From Vreelandella boliviensis LC1 (GTDB lineage Bacteria; Pseudomonadota; Gammaproteobacteria; Pseudomonadales; Halomonadaceae): 64,000 bases of DNA. Of this stretch, positions 1-8,806 are shown in pieces. The stretch's first letter is position 1; each line of letters opens with the position of its first letter. The notes beneath the pieces were generated by a model. The model was not told where the DNA came from. It worked only from the letters and a program-made list of their open reading frames with translations, and made no database searches. A program made the position numbers and the translations under genes. The DNA lies in contig NZ_JH393257.1 of assembly GCF_000236035.1 (NCBI RefSeq), forward strand, positions 124,397 to 188,396, written 5' to 3'.

Positions 1-650
1 TAAATCCGTGGCAAGCTTGCTCCATCCAGCTGCGCTGCTTTAATAATACTGTCGTCGATACCCCGCAGCCCGGCTAAAAACAGCGCCATCACAAAGCCGG
101 ATGCTTGCCAAACGGCGGCAATCACCAGGGTGTAAATGGCCATATCCGGGTCAACGATCCAGTCAAAACGAAACGACTCAAAGCCCCAGCCTTGCACCAT
201 CGCCTGAATACCCAGCTGTGGGTTAAGCAGCCACTTCCACACCACCCCGGTAACGATAAACGACAGCGCCATGGGGTAGAGGTAAATCGTGCGCAGCGCG
301 CCCTCTTGGCGAATTTTCTGATCAAGCAATATGGCCAGCAACGCGCCAATCACCAGGCAGACCGCGACAAACAAAACGCCAAAAATCATCAGGTTGGTGG
401 AGGCGACCCACCAGCGCTCATTGGCCATCAGGCGTGCATATTGACCGAAGCCGACAAAGTCATAGCTTGGCAGCATGCGTGAGCTGGTGAGCGACAGCAC
501 GAATGTCCAAAGCATAAAGCCGTAAACAAAGAACAGCGATATCGCCACCGACGGTGCCAGCACCAAACGCGGCAACCACGCCTGCAAACCGCCAGATGGC
601 GTCGACCGCTTAGCGCCAGGCCCTAAGCGTGACGCAGAGGTATTTTTCAT
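1..650 (-). CDS. gtsB: Sugar ABC transporter permease, GtsB-like (3' end beyond window)
   Basis: This is an inner-membrane permease of a binding-protein-dependent sugar importer (MalF/UgpA type). The frame opens at the ATG at 648-650 and stays open for about 216 codons to the window edge, so its C-terminus is missing. Several hydrophobic segments are visible. The last visible residues, IDDSIIKAAQLDGAS, are the start of the EAA loop that contacts the ATPase subunit. It lies downstream of a GtsA-like binding protein and a GltR/GtrS-like two-component pair, the order of the Pseudomonas glucose uptake locus; the glucose assignment rests on that synteny. Confidence 0.85.
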   Translation of the reverse strand, partial: MKNTSASRLGPGAKRSTPSGGLQAWLPRLVLAPSVAISLFFVYGFMLWTFVLSLTSSRMLPSYDFVGFGQYARLMANERWWVASTNLMIFGVLFVAVCLVIGALLAILLDQKIRQEGALRTIYLYPMALSFIVTGVVWKWLLNPQLGIQAMVQGWGFESFRFDWIVDPDMAIYTLVIAAVWQASGFVMALFLAGLRGIDDSIIKAAQLDGASLPRI

Positions 651-843
651 GGGGAGGGAATCTCTCATTGGAGAAGTGTCCTTGCCAAGCAGCACAGTGC
701 TCTTGCTAAACAGAGTAGACGCCGCCGTTGCGACGGCGCCTAGGAGGCTGTCCGGCTTGGCCGATCGTCGCGAGAAGCACGGATTCGCAGTAGATCAGTG
801 TTAAGTCGGACAGGCTCCTAGAGAACGTAAGGTCTAGAAAACC
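651..843 (-). promoter_or_regulatory. Intercistronic hairpin region between gtsA and gtsB
   Basis: The 193 bp after the binding-protein gene hold a short GC hairpin (about 721-740, gccg/cggc arms) and the larger inverted repeat described separately. In ABC operons a hairpin after the binding-protein gene often lowers read-through into the permease genes and stabilises the upstream mRNA. That role is inferred; no T-tract typical of a strong terminator is visible. Confidence 0.4.
741..820. repeat. 80-bp element with 18-bp near-perfect inverted ends
   Basis: The left arm (741-758) starts TAGGAGGCTGTCCGG and the right arm (803-820) ends GGACAGGCTCCTA. The arms match at 16 of 18 positions and flank a 44-bp core. 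The geometry fits a short repeat element (REP or MITE type) or a long-stem hairpin. There is no coding capacity. No second copy was noticed in this window. Confidence 0.5.
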
Positions 844-2103
844 TTAGAAAGAGGCCGCTTGGGCAGCGCTCACCATCCGTTCTGCTGCTTCCTCGGCAGC
901 CATATCGGCATCGTTGAAGTAGTTAGTCACTACATCAAAAATGGCGCCCTGGATATCCGCACGAACGGCCATGCCGTGGGCCATACTGGGAACCAAGCCG
1001 CCCTCTTCGGCGGTGCGCTGGAAATCGGCCAGGGACTGCTGGGCACAGCTATCGAATTCGCTCATATCCAGATCAGGCCGCGCCGGAATCGAGCCTTTGG
1101 CAAGGTTAAACGCTTCTTGGAAAGTAGGCTCAAGCACCAGGCGGGCTAAAGCCTGCTGGGCTTCGCGCTCTTCGTCGTCGCTAACCCGGAACATGGCCAG
1201 GCTATCGATATTGAAGGTGAACGCATCTTCAGTGCCCGGCGCTGCCGCACACAGGTAATCTTCCCCGGCGGTTAGTCCAGCCGCAGTGAATTCCCCTTTG
1301 GCCCAGTCGCCCATGAGCTGGAACCCGGCAACGCCTTGAATCACCATCGCCGTAGCGACATTCCAGTCGCGCCCGGGCATGCCTTCATCCATCAGCTCGC
1401 GGGTACGCTTGAAGTCCTCAAGCGCATCGATCATTTGTTCACCGCCCAGCGCTTCAGGGTCTAGCTCTACCAGCGCCTGCTGATAAAACTCGCTACCCTG
1501 ACCACCTAACAGCACGCTTTCAAATACCGTCGCGTCCTGCCATGCCTGGCCACCGTGCGCCAGCGGCACGAAACCCGCTTCGCGAATGGCTTCACCTGCT
1601 TCGAAAAGCTCGTCCAGCGTGGTGGGCATCTCAACACCTGCCGCTTCCAGCACTTGCGGGTTGGCCCACAGCCAGTTTACCCGGTGCACGTTGACAGGCA
1701 CCGCCACGTATTGACCATCGTGGCGCATAATGTCGGCGACGACTTCAGGGAGTAGTTCATCCCAACCTTCGGCATCGGCAACGCTATTCAAGTCACCGAG
1801 CAAGCCAAGCTCACCCCACTCTTGAATTTCGGGGCCTTTGATTTGCGCTGCAGAGGGAGGATTGCCCGACATGGCGCGAGATTTCAGTACCGTCATGGCG
1901 GTTTCACCACCGCCACCGGCCACGGCGAAGTCCTGCCAGCCGTAGCCTTCGGCTTCCATTAACTCTTTGAGCACATTGGCAGCGCGAGCTTCGCCGCCGG
2001 ACGTCCACCAGTGCAGCACTTCGACTTCATTAGCTTGAGCGGTAGTGGCTAGCGTGGCGCCTGCCAGAGCAAGCGCGAGGGTAGTCTTCTTTAGCGTCGA
2101 CAT
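844..2103 (-). CDS. gtsA: Glucose-type ABC transporter periplasmic binding protein, GtsA-like
   Basis: This family 1 extracellular solute-binding protein captures sugar in the periplasm for an ABC importer. A longer frame reaches 2148, but the ATG at 2103 is preceded by AAGGAG and starts a typical Sec signal peptide (MSTLKKTTLALALAG...TTAQA, cleavage near residue 24). The mature N-terminus EVEVLHWWTSGGEAR is characteristic of Pseudomonas GtsA-type glucose binders. Length is 419 aa, usual for the family. It is followed by a permease gene and preceded by the sensor kinase on the same strand. Glucose is the likely ligand; mannose or another hexose is possible. Confidence 0.88.
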   Translation of the reverse strand: MSTLKKTTLALALAGATLATTAQANEVEVLHWWTSGGEARAANVLKELMEAEGYGWQDFAVAGGGGETAMTVLKSRAMSGNPPSAAQIKGPEIQEWGELGLLGDLNSVADAEGWDELLPEVVADIMRHDGQYVAVPVNVHRVNWLWANPQVLEAAGVEMPTTLDELFEAGEAIREAGFVPLAHGGQAWQDATVFESVLLGGQGSEFYQQALVELDPEALGGEQMIDALEDFKRTRELMDEGMPGRDWNVATAMVIQGVAGFQLMGDWAKGEFTAAGLTAGEDYLCAAAPGTEDAFTFNIDSLAMFRVSDDEEREAQQALARLVLEPTFQEAFNLAKGSIPARPDLDMSEFDSCAQQSLADFQRTAEEGGLVPSMAHGMAVRADIQGAIFDVVTNYFNDADMAAEEAAERMVSAAQAASF

Positions 2104-2214
2104 GGAGTCACTCCTTATATTGTTATTGTCCTCTCGGACGTGCGACATCTAAGAGGTTACGCCAAGGCGAGCGTCAACGTGAGTTACCGAGTAATGCATA
2201 GTGTTGGGGTTTTA

Positions 2215-3726
2215 TTACAAGCCTGTAATAGTTTCCTGACGGGGAAGCGTGAGCGTTACCACTAGCCCACCATCGGCATGGTTGGCGAGCGTAATATCAC
2301 CGCCGTGGGCACGCGCAATATGCCGAGCGATACCTAGCCCCAGGCCGCTACCGCCGGTGTGCCGGCTGCGTGAGGGCTCTAGACGGACAAAGGGCGAAAA
2401 CACCCGCCCTAGCTGCTCTTCTGGAATGCCGGGGCCATGATCACGAATATGCAGTGTGACCGCTCCCCCCCGGTCAATTAGCGCTACATCGGCCTGCTTG
2501 CCATAGAACACCGCGTTTTCTAGCAAATTGGCCAGACAGCGCTTGAGTGCCATCGGCTTGGCGATCAGTGGTGCTAATGGAGGGCTGTTTTTCTCAATAG
2601 TCACTTGCCCGCCCTGCAGGCTTAGTTCTTCCCCCAGTTCTTCAAGCAGTGACGCCAGCGAGACGGGAGCTGGCTCTTCGTGCAGATCCAAGCCTTTTAC
2701 TGAAGCCAAGGCGCCCTTTACCAGGCTATCCAACTCATCCAGCGAGGCGCAAAAGCGCTCCCGCTGGTAGTCATCATCGAGCATCTCGGCGCGCAGGCGC
2801 ATACGGGTTAACGGCGTTTTCAAGTCATGGGAAATCGCCGAAAACAGCCGCTCACGCTCCTCTATCTGCTCGCGAATGCGCCGCTGCATTCGATTAAACG
2901 CCGCTGCAGTGGCAGCGACCTCTTTTGGGCCGCTCTCTTTTAGCGGCGGCATATCCAGATCATCACCCAACTGATTCGCCGCCCGAGAGAGCCGTGCCAG
3001 CGGTCGAGTCACGCTGGTGATGCCCAAAAACGAGAGCGCTAGCACGCTTAGCAGCACCAGCAGCCCGACCAGCAAGCGCTCTTCAGAGAGCCAGCGATAA
3101 CCGCTAAAGATATCCGGCACGCCCAGCAGCGTGGCCACATACAGCCAAGTGTCTGGGGCAAGCTCCAACTGAACGACTAAAATCGGCGGTGAGAGCGGCT
3201 CCATTAGCAGGCTGTGCTGCCCCCAACGGGGCGGCAAATCGTAAAGCAGCACTTCGTTATTGAGCACCCGCAGGTTTTCCGGGCGGGAGAACTCGACAAT
3301 CACATCATCGATATTAAGCTGCTGGGTGAGCACCGAGCGCACATTATTGACCACTACCTGTTTTTCCGGCCCTGAACCGATATCGTCGATTGCGAGTCTG
3401 CGTTCGTTGACGCTAACAAAAAACCGCGTGCCGCCCATATTACGCAGTTGATCCAACACGATATGACGGTAATCCACGGGCAGAGAGCGGAAAAACTTCA
3501 TAGTGGAGGCGATGCTAAACGCCATATTAGTGGACAGCTCATCCAACTGGGCCAAATGGCTAGAGCGCACCTGGGATGTCCAGATCGCATAGCTGGCCCC
3601 TTGGGCGACCAATACACCGGCGATCATGATGATCACAAAGCGCCCACGCAGCGAAGCGGGTAGCCAGCGAGATAAGCGGCGCCTAGTATTTGCCCACCAC
3701 TTATTTGCCCACCACTCCTGACTCAC
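2215..3726 (-). CDS. gtrS: Sensor histidine kinase, GtrS-like
   Basis: This membrane histidine kinase is probably the sensor for the adjacent sugar transporter. There is a transmembrane helix near residues 28-48, a periplasmic region to about 215, a second helix (about 218-240) and a HAMP segment. The HisKA motif FSAISHDLKTPLTRMR carries the phospho-acceptor His. The ATPase domain has an N box (NLLENAVFYGK), DHGPGIP and a G-rich GGSGLGLGIARH. The start is a GTG overlapping the response-regulator stop by 4 bp (GTGA), implying translational coupling. In Pseudomonas GtrS responds to glucose catabolites such as 2-ketogluconate; ligand identity here is inferred from gene order. Confidence 0.85.
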   Translation of the reverse strand: MSQEWWANKWWANTRRRLSRWLPASLRGRFVIIMIAGVLVAQGASYAIWTSQVRSSHLAQLDELSTNMAFSIASTMKFFRSLPVDYRHIVLDQLRNMGGTRFFVSVNERRLAIDDIGSGPEKQVVVNNVRSVLTQQLNIDDVIVEFSRPENLRVLNNEVLLYDLPPRWGQHSLLMEPLSPPILVVQLELAPDTWLYVATLLGVPDIFSGYRWLSEERLLVGLLVLLSVLALSFLGITSVTRPLARLSRAANQLGDDLDMPPLKESGPKEVAATAAAFNRMQRRIREQIEERERLFSAISHDLKTPLTRMRLRAEMLDDDYQRERFCASLDELDSLVKGALASVKGLDLHEEPAPVSLASLLEELGEELSLQGGQVTIEKNSPPLAPLIAKPMALKRCLANLLENAVFYGKQADVALIDRGGAVTLHIRDHGPGIPEEQLGRVFSPFVRLEPSRSRHTGGSGLGLGIARHIARAHGGDITLANHADGGLVVTLTLPRQETITGL

Positions 3727-4448
3727 GTTAATGCGTCTACCTGGGCGGTTAATACGTAGCCTGCCCCGCGCACCGTGCGAATCAGCTGCGAGTGCTGGGC
3801 GTCTTCACCCAACCGTTGGCGCAGGCGGCAAACGTGGACATCAATGGAGCGATCAAGCGGCGGCGCATCACGCCCGCGGGTAAGCGCATAGAGATCGTCC
3901 CGGGTGAGCACCTTGGCGGGGTGCGCTAAAAACACCTGCAGTAACTGAAAGTCAGCTCCCGAAAGTGCGGCGCGTTCGCCTTGCAGGTCTATCAGCTCGC
4001 GGGTCATGCGGTCGAGCTGCCAATTACCAAAACTGACCCAACGTGCCTGCCCGGCGGGCAGCGTAGGCGGCACGCTTCGGGTGCGGCGGAGTACCGCCTT
4101 TATGCGCGCCAGCAATTCACGAGGATTAAATGGCTTGCCCAAATAGTCATCAGCACCCAGCTCAAGGCCAAGGATACGGTCTGTCTCATCGGCACTGGCG
4201 GTAAGCATTATTATCGGAACATCGCTGTGCTTTCGGACGTCGCGGCAAATAGTAAAGCCGTCATCACCAGGGAGCATTAAATCGACAATCAGCAAGTCGG
4301 GGGCGTGTTCTGAGCGCAGTGAATGCAGCGCTTGGGCACCGTCCGCCGTGAATACGCGGTAGCCGTGGCGCCCCAGGTAGTCAGCGAGTAGTTCACAAAT
4401 TTCCGGGTCATCGTCGACCACAATCAAAGTAGCAGGGGGTATCGTCAT
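3723..4448 (-). CDS. gltR: OmpR-family response regulator, GltR-like
   Basis: This is a 241-aa DNA-binding response regulator. The receiver domain (1-120) has the acidic pocket VVDDDP, phospho-acceptor Asp56 in LLIVDLMLPGDDG, the switch Thr in IIMLTAS and the conserved Lys in LGKPFNP. The C-terminal winged helix (about 140-235) ends in DVHVCRLRQRLGED and IRTVRGAGYVL, diagnostic of OmpR/PhoB. It is first in the regulator-kinase-binding protein-permease array and probably controls sugar uptake and possibly central carbohydrate genes. No strong Shine-Dalgarno precedes the ATG. Confidence 0.88.
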   Translation of the reverse strand: MTIPPATLIVVDDDPEICELLADYLGRHGYRVFTADGAQALHSLRSEHAPDLLIVDLMLPGDDGFTICRDVRKHSDVPIIMLTASADETDRILGLELGADDYLGKPFNPRELLARIKAVLRRTRSVPPTLPAGQARWVSFGNWQLDRMTRELIDLQGERAALSGADFQLLQVFLAHPAKVLTRDDLYALTRGRDAPPLDRSIDVHVCRLRQRLGEDAQHSQLIRTVRGAGYVLTAQVDALT

Positions 4449-4564
4449 CGCAGCGGGTTCAGCCCTACACTATTGTCATCATCGGGCCTTGATGATGGTC
4501 GAGGGGCTAAGCAGTAGCAATAGCGCTACGACCAAGGTTGCATCAGCATCGCGGCCTATAGCGC

Positions 4565-5362
4565 TTAAAGCCCAAATCGCTTTTTCAACCACTCGGCAAC
4601 GGCGGCTTCACCATGGTGGCCGATACGCTCAGCGCCCTTTACACGATCAAACAGCGCCGGGTGGGCGTTGGCCATTACCTGGGCCTCCCCTGCTAAATTG
4701 AGCATTTCGGTATCATTAAGATTGTCACCAAAGGCTAAACACTCTGCGGGCGTTAAGCCCAGCCGTTCCAGCAGTGAGGATAGCGCCACACCCTTGTTGA
4801 CCCCACCGGCCATGATTTCCAAAGAATCGATCGTAGAGTAAGTAATATGCAGGTTGTCGCCGTGGGCCTCTTGAGCCTGTGCTTCTAGTTGTTTTAGCGC
4901 CTTTGGGTCGCCTAGATAGAGTACTTTGCCTACGCCGTTAGTATCCATTTCCGCGGGCGACACAACTTTATAGCTAAACCCTGTAGAAGCGTGAAGTGAT
5001 AATAAATGCGGGGCCTCAGCATCAATATGCCAGCCGCTTTCGCGGTAGATATTAAGCCGCACCTGGGGCGGGCGCGGAAGATCGATCAGCGTCTTTGCAT
5101 GTTCAGGATCAACGTGGATAGCCGCCAGCAAGGCATCTTCTGGATCGTGAACATAGGCGCCATTAGTGCTGATCAGGTGTGCGGGGACATCCAACTGATC
5201 ACGAAACACCTTCATATCGTGGTAGTGGCGACCAGAGGCGAGCGCTACATGATGGCCTTGCTTCACCAATGCTCTCAGCACCTCTACGGTACTTTCGTGT
5301 AGGGAATGGTCGCTTCCTAATAAGGTGCCATCCAGGTCAGAAACAATCAGGCGAGGTGTCAT
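4565..5362 (-). CDS. Cof-type HAD family phosphatase
   Basis: This cytoplasmic HAD hydrolase of the Cof/YbiV/YidA class dephosphorylates sugar phosphates or related metabolites. The nucleophile motif DLDGTLLGSD is at the N-terminus, SxNG-type motif STNGAYV follows near residue 85, and the C-terminal motif AFGDNLNDTEML (about 216-227) supplies the Mg-binding aspartates. An ATG at 5374 is in frame, but the ATG at 5362 has GGAG seven bases upstream, so that start is preferred (265 aa). The exact substrate cannot be read from sequence. Confidence 0.85.
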   Translation of the reverse strand: MTPRLIVSDLDGTLLGSDHSLHESTVEVLRALVKQGHHVALASGRHYHDMKVFRDQLDVPAHLISTNGAYVHDPEDALLAAIHVDPEHAKTLIDLPRPPQVRLNIYRESGWHIDAEAPHLLSLHASTGFSYKVVSPAEMDTNGVGKVLYLGDPKALKQLEAQAQEAHGDNLHITYSTIDSLEIMAGGVNKGVALSSLLERLGLTPAECLAFGDNLNDTEMLNLAGEAQVMANAHPALFDRVKGAERIGHHGEAAVAEWLKKRFGL

Positions 5363-5462
5363 AACGCGCTCCATGAATATGAAAGTTTAGCTTAACCGAT
5401 TACTTTGAGCGCATGTAATCCTTTGACTCGTCGTCCTAAGCGCCAACTTCCCATAGCGACAA

Positions 5463-5491
5463 TTGGCGCAGCCCTTGTGAATCCGTATAGT
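5463..5491 (+). promoter_or_regulatory. Candidate sigma-70 promoter for rnb
   Basis: A -35-like TTGGCG (5463-5468) and a -10-like TATAGT (5486-5491) are separated by exactly 17 bp and end 32 bp before the RNase II start codon. The spacing is ideal and the hexamers are moderately conserved. Confidence 0.5.
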
Positions 5492-5523
5492 AGCACCCTA
5501 ACTCTCGCCAACTGATTGAGCTC

Positions 5524-7464
5524 ATGCTTCAGAATAACTCCATGCTTGCCCAGCTCAAGCAACAGATTCGTCAAACCACCCCCCGTGCTGAAGGGGTGAT
5601 CAAAGCCACCGACAAAGGTTTCGGTTTTCTCGAAACCGACGACGGTGAATCCTATTTCGTGCCACCGCCCGCCATGAAGCAAGTGATTCACGGTGATCGC
5701 GTGGAGGCCGTTATCCACGAGAATGGCGACAAAAAATCCGTTGAGCCTGAAAAGCTGATCGAAGCTGGGCTGGATCGGTTTGTTTCCCGCGTGCAGAAGC
5801 GCGAAGGCCGACTGGCCGTGGTGCCTGATCATCCGTCGATTAAAAATGTGATCAAGGCGCGGATTAAGAACAGCCTTGATGAAGACAGCATTGCTGACGG
5901 AGACTGGGTCGTTGCCCGCTTGGTACGCCATCCTTTAAAAGCCGACGACCGCGCTTTCTTTGCCCAGATTGATGAGCTGGTCGCCAAGAGCGACGATCCG
6001 GCGGTGCCGTGGCGCGTCACGCTTGCTCGCCATGCGCTGGAACAAGAGTGCCCCGATGCAGGCACCGACTGGCCGCTGATGGATGAAGGCCTGACGCGCG
6101 AAGATTTATCCGCAACGCCCTTCTTCACCATCGATGGTGAGAAGACCCGTGATATGGATGACGCCCTGCACGTCGCTACTCGCGCTGAAGGCGGCTGGCG
6201 GTTGAGCGTAGCAATTGCCGACCCCACGGCTTACGTGGCAGAGGGCCATGCGGCGGATTTAGAAGCTCGCACCCGCGCCTTTACCGTTTACCTGCCCGGC
6301 CAGAACGTCACCATGCTGCCAGAGCAGTTAGCGGATGATCTCTGCTCGTTGTGGGAAGGCAAGGATCGCCCCGCGCTGGCCTGTACGTTGGATATCAATG
6401 CCGACGGCAGCATGGGCGATTACCGCTTTTTTGCCGCCAACGTCAAATCCCATGCCAAGCTTGCCTATGACAACGTCTCCGACTGGATCGAAGGTCAAGG
6501 TGATTGGGCGCCCGCCGATGATATTGCCGAGCAGCTCACCGCACTGCGCGATTTGACCGAGGCACGTACCGCCTGGCGTAACGAGCACGCGCTGGTGTTT
6601 AAAGACCGCCCCGACTACGTGTTTGATCTCGATCCCGCTGGCAACGTATTGGCGGTGCGCACCGAAGAGCGCCGGATTGCCAACCGCATGATCGAAGAGT
6701 CGATGATTGTGGCCAACGCCTGCTGCGCGGACTTCCTTGCCCAGCATATCGGCCACGGTATCTTTAATGTGCACCGCGCCTTTGAGCCGGAAAAAGCCGA
6801 AGCTGCGCAAGAGTTTCTGGCAGGCCAGGAGATTGTGGTCGAGCGCGAAGCATTGACCGAGCTTGCCCGCTACACCGAGCTCAAGCGTGCGCTGGAAAGC
6901 CGCGATGACGCCTGGCTGGATGCGCGCCTGCGCCGCTTCCAGGGTTTCACCATGATGTCTGCCCAGCCCGGCCCGCACTTTGGCCTGGGCTTAGCTGCCT
7001 ACGCCACCTGGACCTCGCCGATTCGTAAGTATGGCGATATGGTCAACCACCGCTTGATCAAGCGCGTGTTGAAGGGCGAGCAGGCACCTGCCGAAGCTAC
7101 CCAGCAGCTCACCGAGCAGCTAACGGAGCGTCGCCGCCTGAATCGTATGGCCGAGCGCGATGTGAAAGATTGGCTCTACGTGCGTTACCTAACGCCCTCC
7201 GCGCAGAACCAGGACACCTTTGAGGCCGAAATTATGGCTATCAACCGTGGCGGTATGCGCGTTCGTCTGCTGGAAAATGGCGCCACGGCGTTTGTGCCTG
7301 CGCCCTTGATGCACAGTGACCGCAGTAAAGTGGTCATTGACGATAAAGAGGGGCGTATCCAGATCGAAGGCGAAGAGCGTTTTAAGCTTGGCGATCCGCT
7401 ACGCGTAGTGCTCACCGAAGCTCGCGAAGAGACTCGCTCGCTGGTGGCAAAGCCCGCTGAGTAA
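5524..7464 (+). CDS. rnb: Exoribonuclease II
   Basis: RNase II degrades RNA processively from the 3' end to nucleoside monophosphates. The 646-aa length equals that of E. coli Rnb, and the N-terminus (LAQLKQQIRQTTPRAEG) aligns with it closely. An N-terminal cold-shock domain (about 15-75) is followed by the RNB catalytic domain, with TIDGEKTRDMDDALHV (about 204-219) supplying the metal-binding aspartates, and a C-terminal S1 domain (about 560-640). The first ATG is chosen by alignment, as the Shine-Dalgarno is weak. The gene stands alone on the plus strand. Confidence 0.95.
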   Translation: MLQNNSMLAQLKQQIRQTTPRAEGVIKATDKGFGFLETDDGESYFVPPPAMKQVIHGDRVEAVIHENGDKKSVEPEKLIEAGLDRFVSRVQKREGRLAVVPDHPSIKNVIKARIKNSLDEDSIADGDWVVARLVRHPLKADDRAFFAQIDELVAKSDDPAVPWRVTLARHALEQECPDAGTDWPLMDEGLTREDLSATPFFTIDGEKTRDMDDALHVATRAEGGWRLSVAIADPTAYVAEGHAADLEARTRAFTVYLPGQNVTMLPEQLADDLCSLWEGKDRPALACTLDINADGSMGDYRFFAANVKSHAKLAYDNVSDWIEGQGDWAPADDIAEQLTALRDLTEARTAWRNEHALVFKDRPDYVFDLDPAGNVLAVRTEERRIANRMIEESMIVANACCADFLAQHIGHGIFNVHRAFEPEKAEAAQEFLAGQEIVVEREALTELARYTELKRALESRDDAWLDARLRRFQGFTMMSAQPGPHFGLGLAAYATWTSPIRKYGDMVNHRLIKRVLKGEQAPAEATQQLTEQLTERRRLNRMAERDVKDWLYVRYLTPSAQNQDTFEAEIMAINRGGMRVRLLENGATAFVPAPLMHSDRSKVVIDDKEGRIQIEGEERFKLGDPLRVVLTEAREETRSLVAKPAE

Positions 7465-7493
7465 ATCAGTTGGTTACACCATAGCAGTAAAAA

Positions 7494-7519
7494 ACAACGG
7501 CGCCTTAGGGCGCCGTTGT
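7494..7519. terminator. Bidirectional terminator between rnb and the PHB-depolymerase gene
   Basis: An 11-bp perfect stem (acaacggcgcc / ggcgccgttgt) encloses a TTAG loop. On the minus strand it is followed by a run of T, so it is a good intrinsic terminator for the esterase gene; on the plus strand it can end rnb. Confidence 0.85.
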
Positions 7520-7553
7520 TGTGTCTGTCGTGTAGACATTTGGCTAGTCTTCA

Positions 7554-8768
7554 TCAAGCCTGCCGATGTTGCATGAAGAAACGCAGCATTTCCTTGGTGG
7601 CATCGGGGCCCTTCGGATCGGTATAGCTTCCTTTGGTGCTGCCGCCCGACCAGGCGTGGCCCGCCCCGTGTACCTGCCACTGCTCCAGATGGGTTTCGCC
7701 TTTCGCATTATGGTGCGTGGTACAGGTATAACCGTGGCCATTGGCTACTTTCCCCTTCTCTACCGACGCCCCAGCTTGACAAGATGTGCTGTACTGGGCG
7801 GCTACGCGATCCGCATTGCTGGGGTGCACGGTGGTGTCACGATCACCATGAAAGATAATCGCTGGCACATCCGAGGCCCATCCGATTCCTTTTGCTTGGT
7901 TACCGCCACCGAGGGGCCCTGTCCCCCCCTGCATTGCGCCCAAGGCATCGGGAAGACTCTTGGCCACGCCATGGGGTAGTCCGGAGTGCACGCCCACCGC
8001 GGCAAAGAGATCCGGGTAGGTCATCGCCAGGGTGGTTGCCATGGCGGCGCCTGCCGAAAGGCCTGCCACATAGACCCGAGACCCATCAAGGCCATGGGTA
8101 TCAATGATCTGGCGGGTCATGCCCGCAATAATCTCCGGCTCACCGCCCTCGCGCTGCTGGTCTTCGGCTTTGAACCAGTTCCAGCACTTAGAGTGGTTGG
8201 CGGTCATCGGCTGGGCAGGATAGAGCACGCAACATTGCTGCTCTTCGGCCAGTCGGTTCATCTCGGTTCCGGCAGCAAAGTCATCAGGGTTCTGCGTGCA
8301 GCCATGCAGCATAACCACCAGCGGCAGCGACTGACCGGTATAGCCGCTAGGGATATACAGCTTGTAATCACGCGTGCCCACTTGGTTGGTAAACCGACCG
8401 GCAGTGAACGCACCGGGCTGTGGTTCCTCGCTCCGTGCATACTCTGGCGGCGCTTGCTCGGTTTGCGCCATTCCACCGCGAAACTTCATCCACTTATCGC
8501 GCCATGCAGCAGGTACCTTAATATCGCCGGGCGTGAATGCTCCCGTTGGCGAGTCAGCAGGCTCTGGCTCCGTTACCGTGTCTTCTTTATCGAGAACCTG
8601 CCAGGTTCCGTCGAAGGTATTGCCACCTTGGTAAGCGTTTTTCGGTGTTTCCTCACGCCCAGCTTCGGACACGCCGCTCTGGAGGAGGGCCATGGCCTCG
8701 TGGAGTTTCCCAGCACGGGTGAGTCGCGTTGCTTCTTCCATTCGTTTCGACATAGTGGCGTCAATCAT
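7554..8768 (-). CDS. PHB depolymerase family esterase (LpqC type)
   Basis: This alpha/beta hydrolase belongs to the short-chain polyhydroxyalkanoate depolymerase/LpqC esterase class. The oxyanion region is LPLVVMLHGCTQNPDDFA, the nucleophile elbow is GLSAGAAMA, the acid is probably in FHGDRDTTVHP and the His in GAGHAWSGG. About 120 N-terminal residues form a family-specific extension without a signal peptide, so a cytoplasmic location is likely unless export is non-classical. An in-frame TTG lies at 8774, but the ATG at 8768 has AGGGA at good spacing. It sits 38 bp after a CopG-type regulator gene on the same strand. Natural substrate (PHB oligomers or other esters) is uncertain. Confidence 0.85.
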   Translation of the reverse strand: MIDATMSKRMEEATRLTRAGKLHEAMALLQSGVSEAGREETPKNAYQGGNTFDGTWQVLDKEDTVTEPEPADSPTGAFTPGDIKVPAAWRDKWMKFRGGMAQTEQAPPEYARSEEPQPGAFTAGRFTNQVGTRDYKLYIPSGYTGQSLPLVVMLHGCTQNPDDFAAGTEMNRLAEEQQCCVLYPAQPMTANHSKCWNWFKAEDQQREGGEPEIIAGMTRQIIDTHGLDGSRVYVAGLSAGAAMATTLAMTYPDLFAAVGVHSGLPHGVAKSLPDALGAMQGGTGPLGGGNQAKGIGWASDVPAIIFHGDRDTTVHPSNADRVAAQYSTSCQAGASVEKGKVANGHGYTCTTHHNAKGETHLEQWQVHGAGHAWSGGSTKGSYTDPKGPDATKEMLRFFMQHRQA

Positions 8769-8806
8769 GATCAATGTCCCTATTTAGTAATTCAGTGGTG
8801 AGTGCT

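Noticed and set aside
6328-6978. 216-codon antisense frame inside rnb
   Set aside because: RNase II is unambiguous there; the antisense frame has no start context or family match.
7986-8801. 271-codon open frame opposite the esterase gene
   Set aside because: The minus-strand frame carries the lipase box and all catalytic motifs; the plus-strand frame has none.
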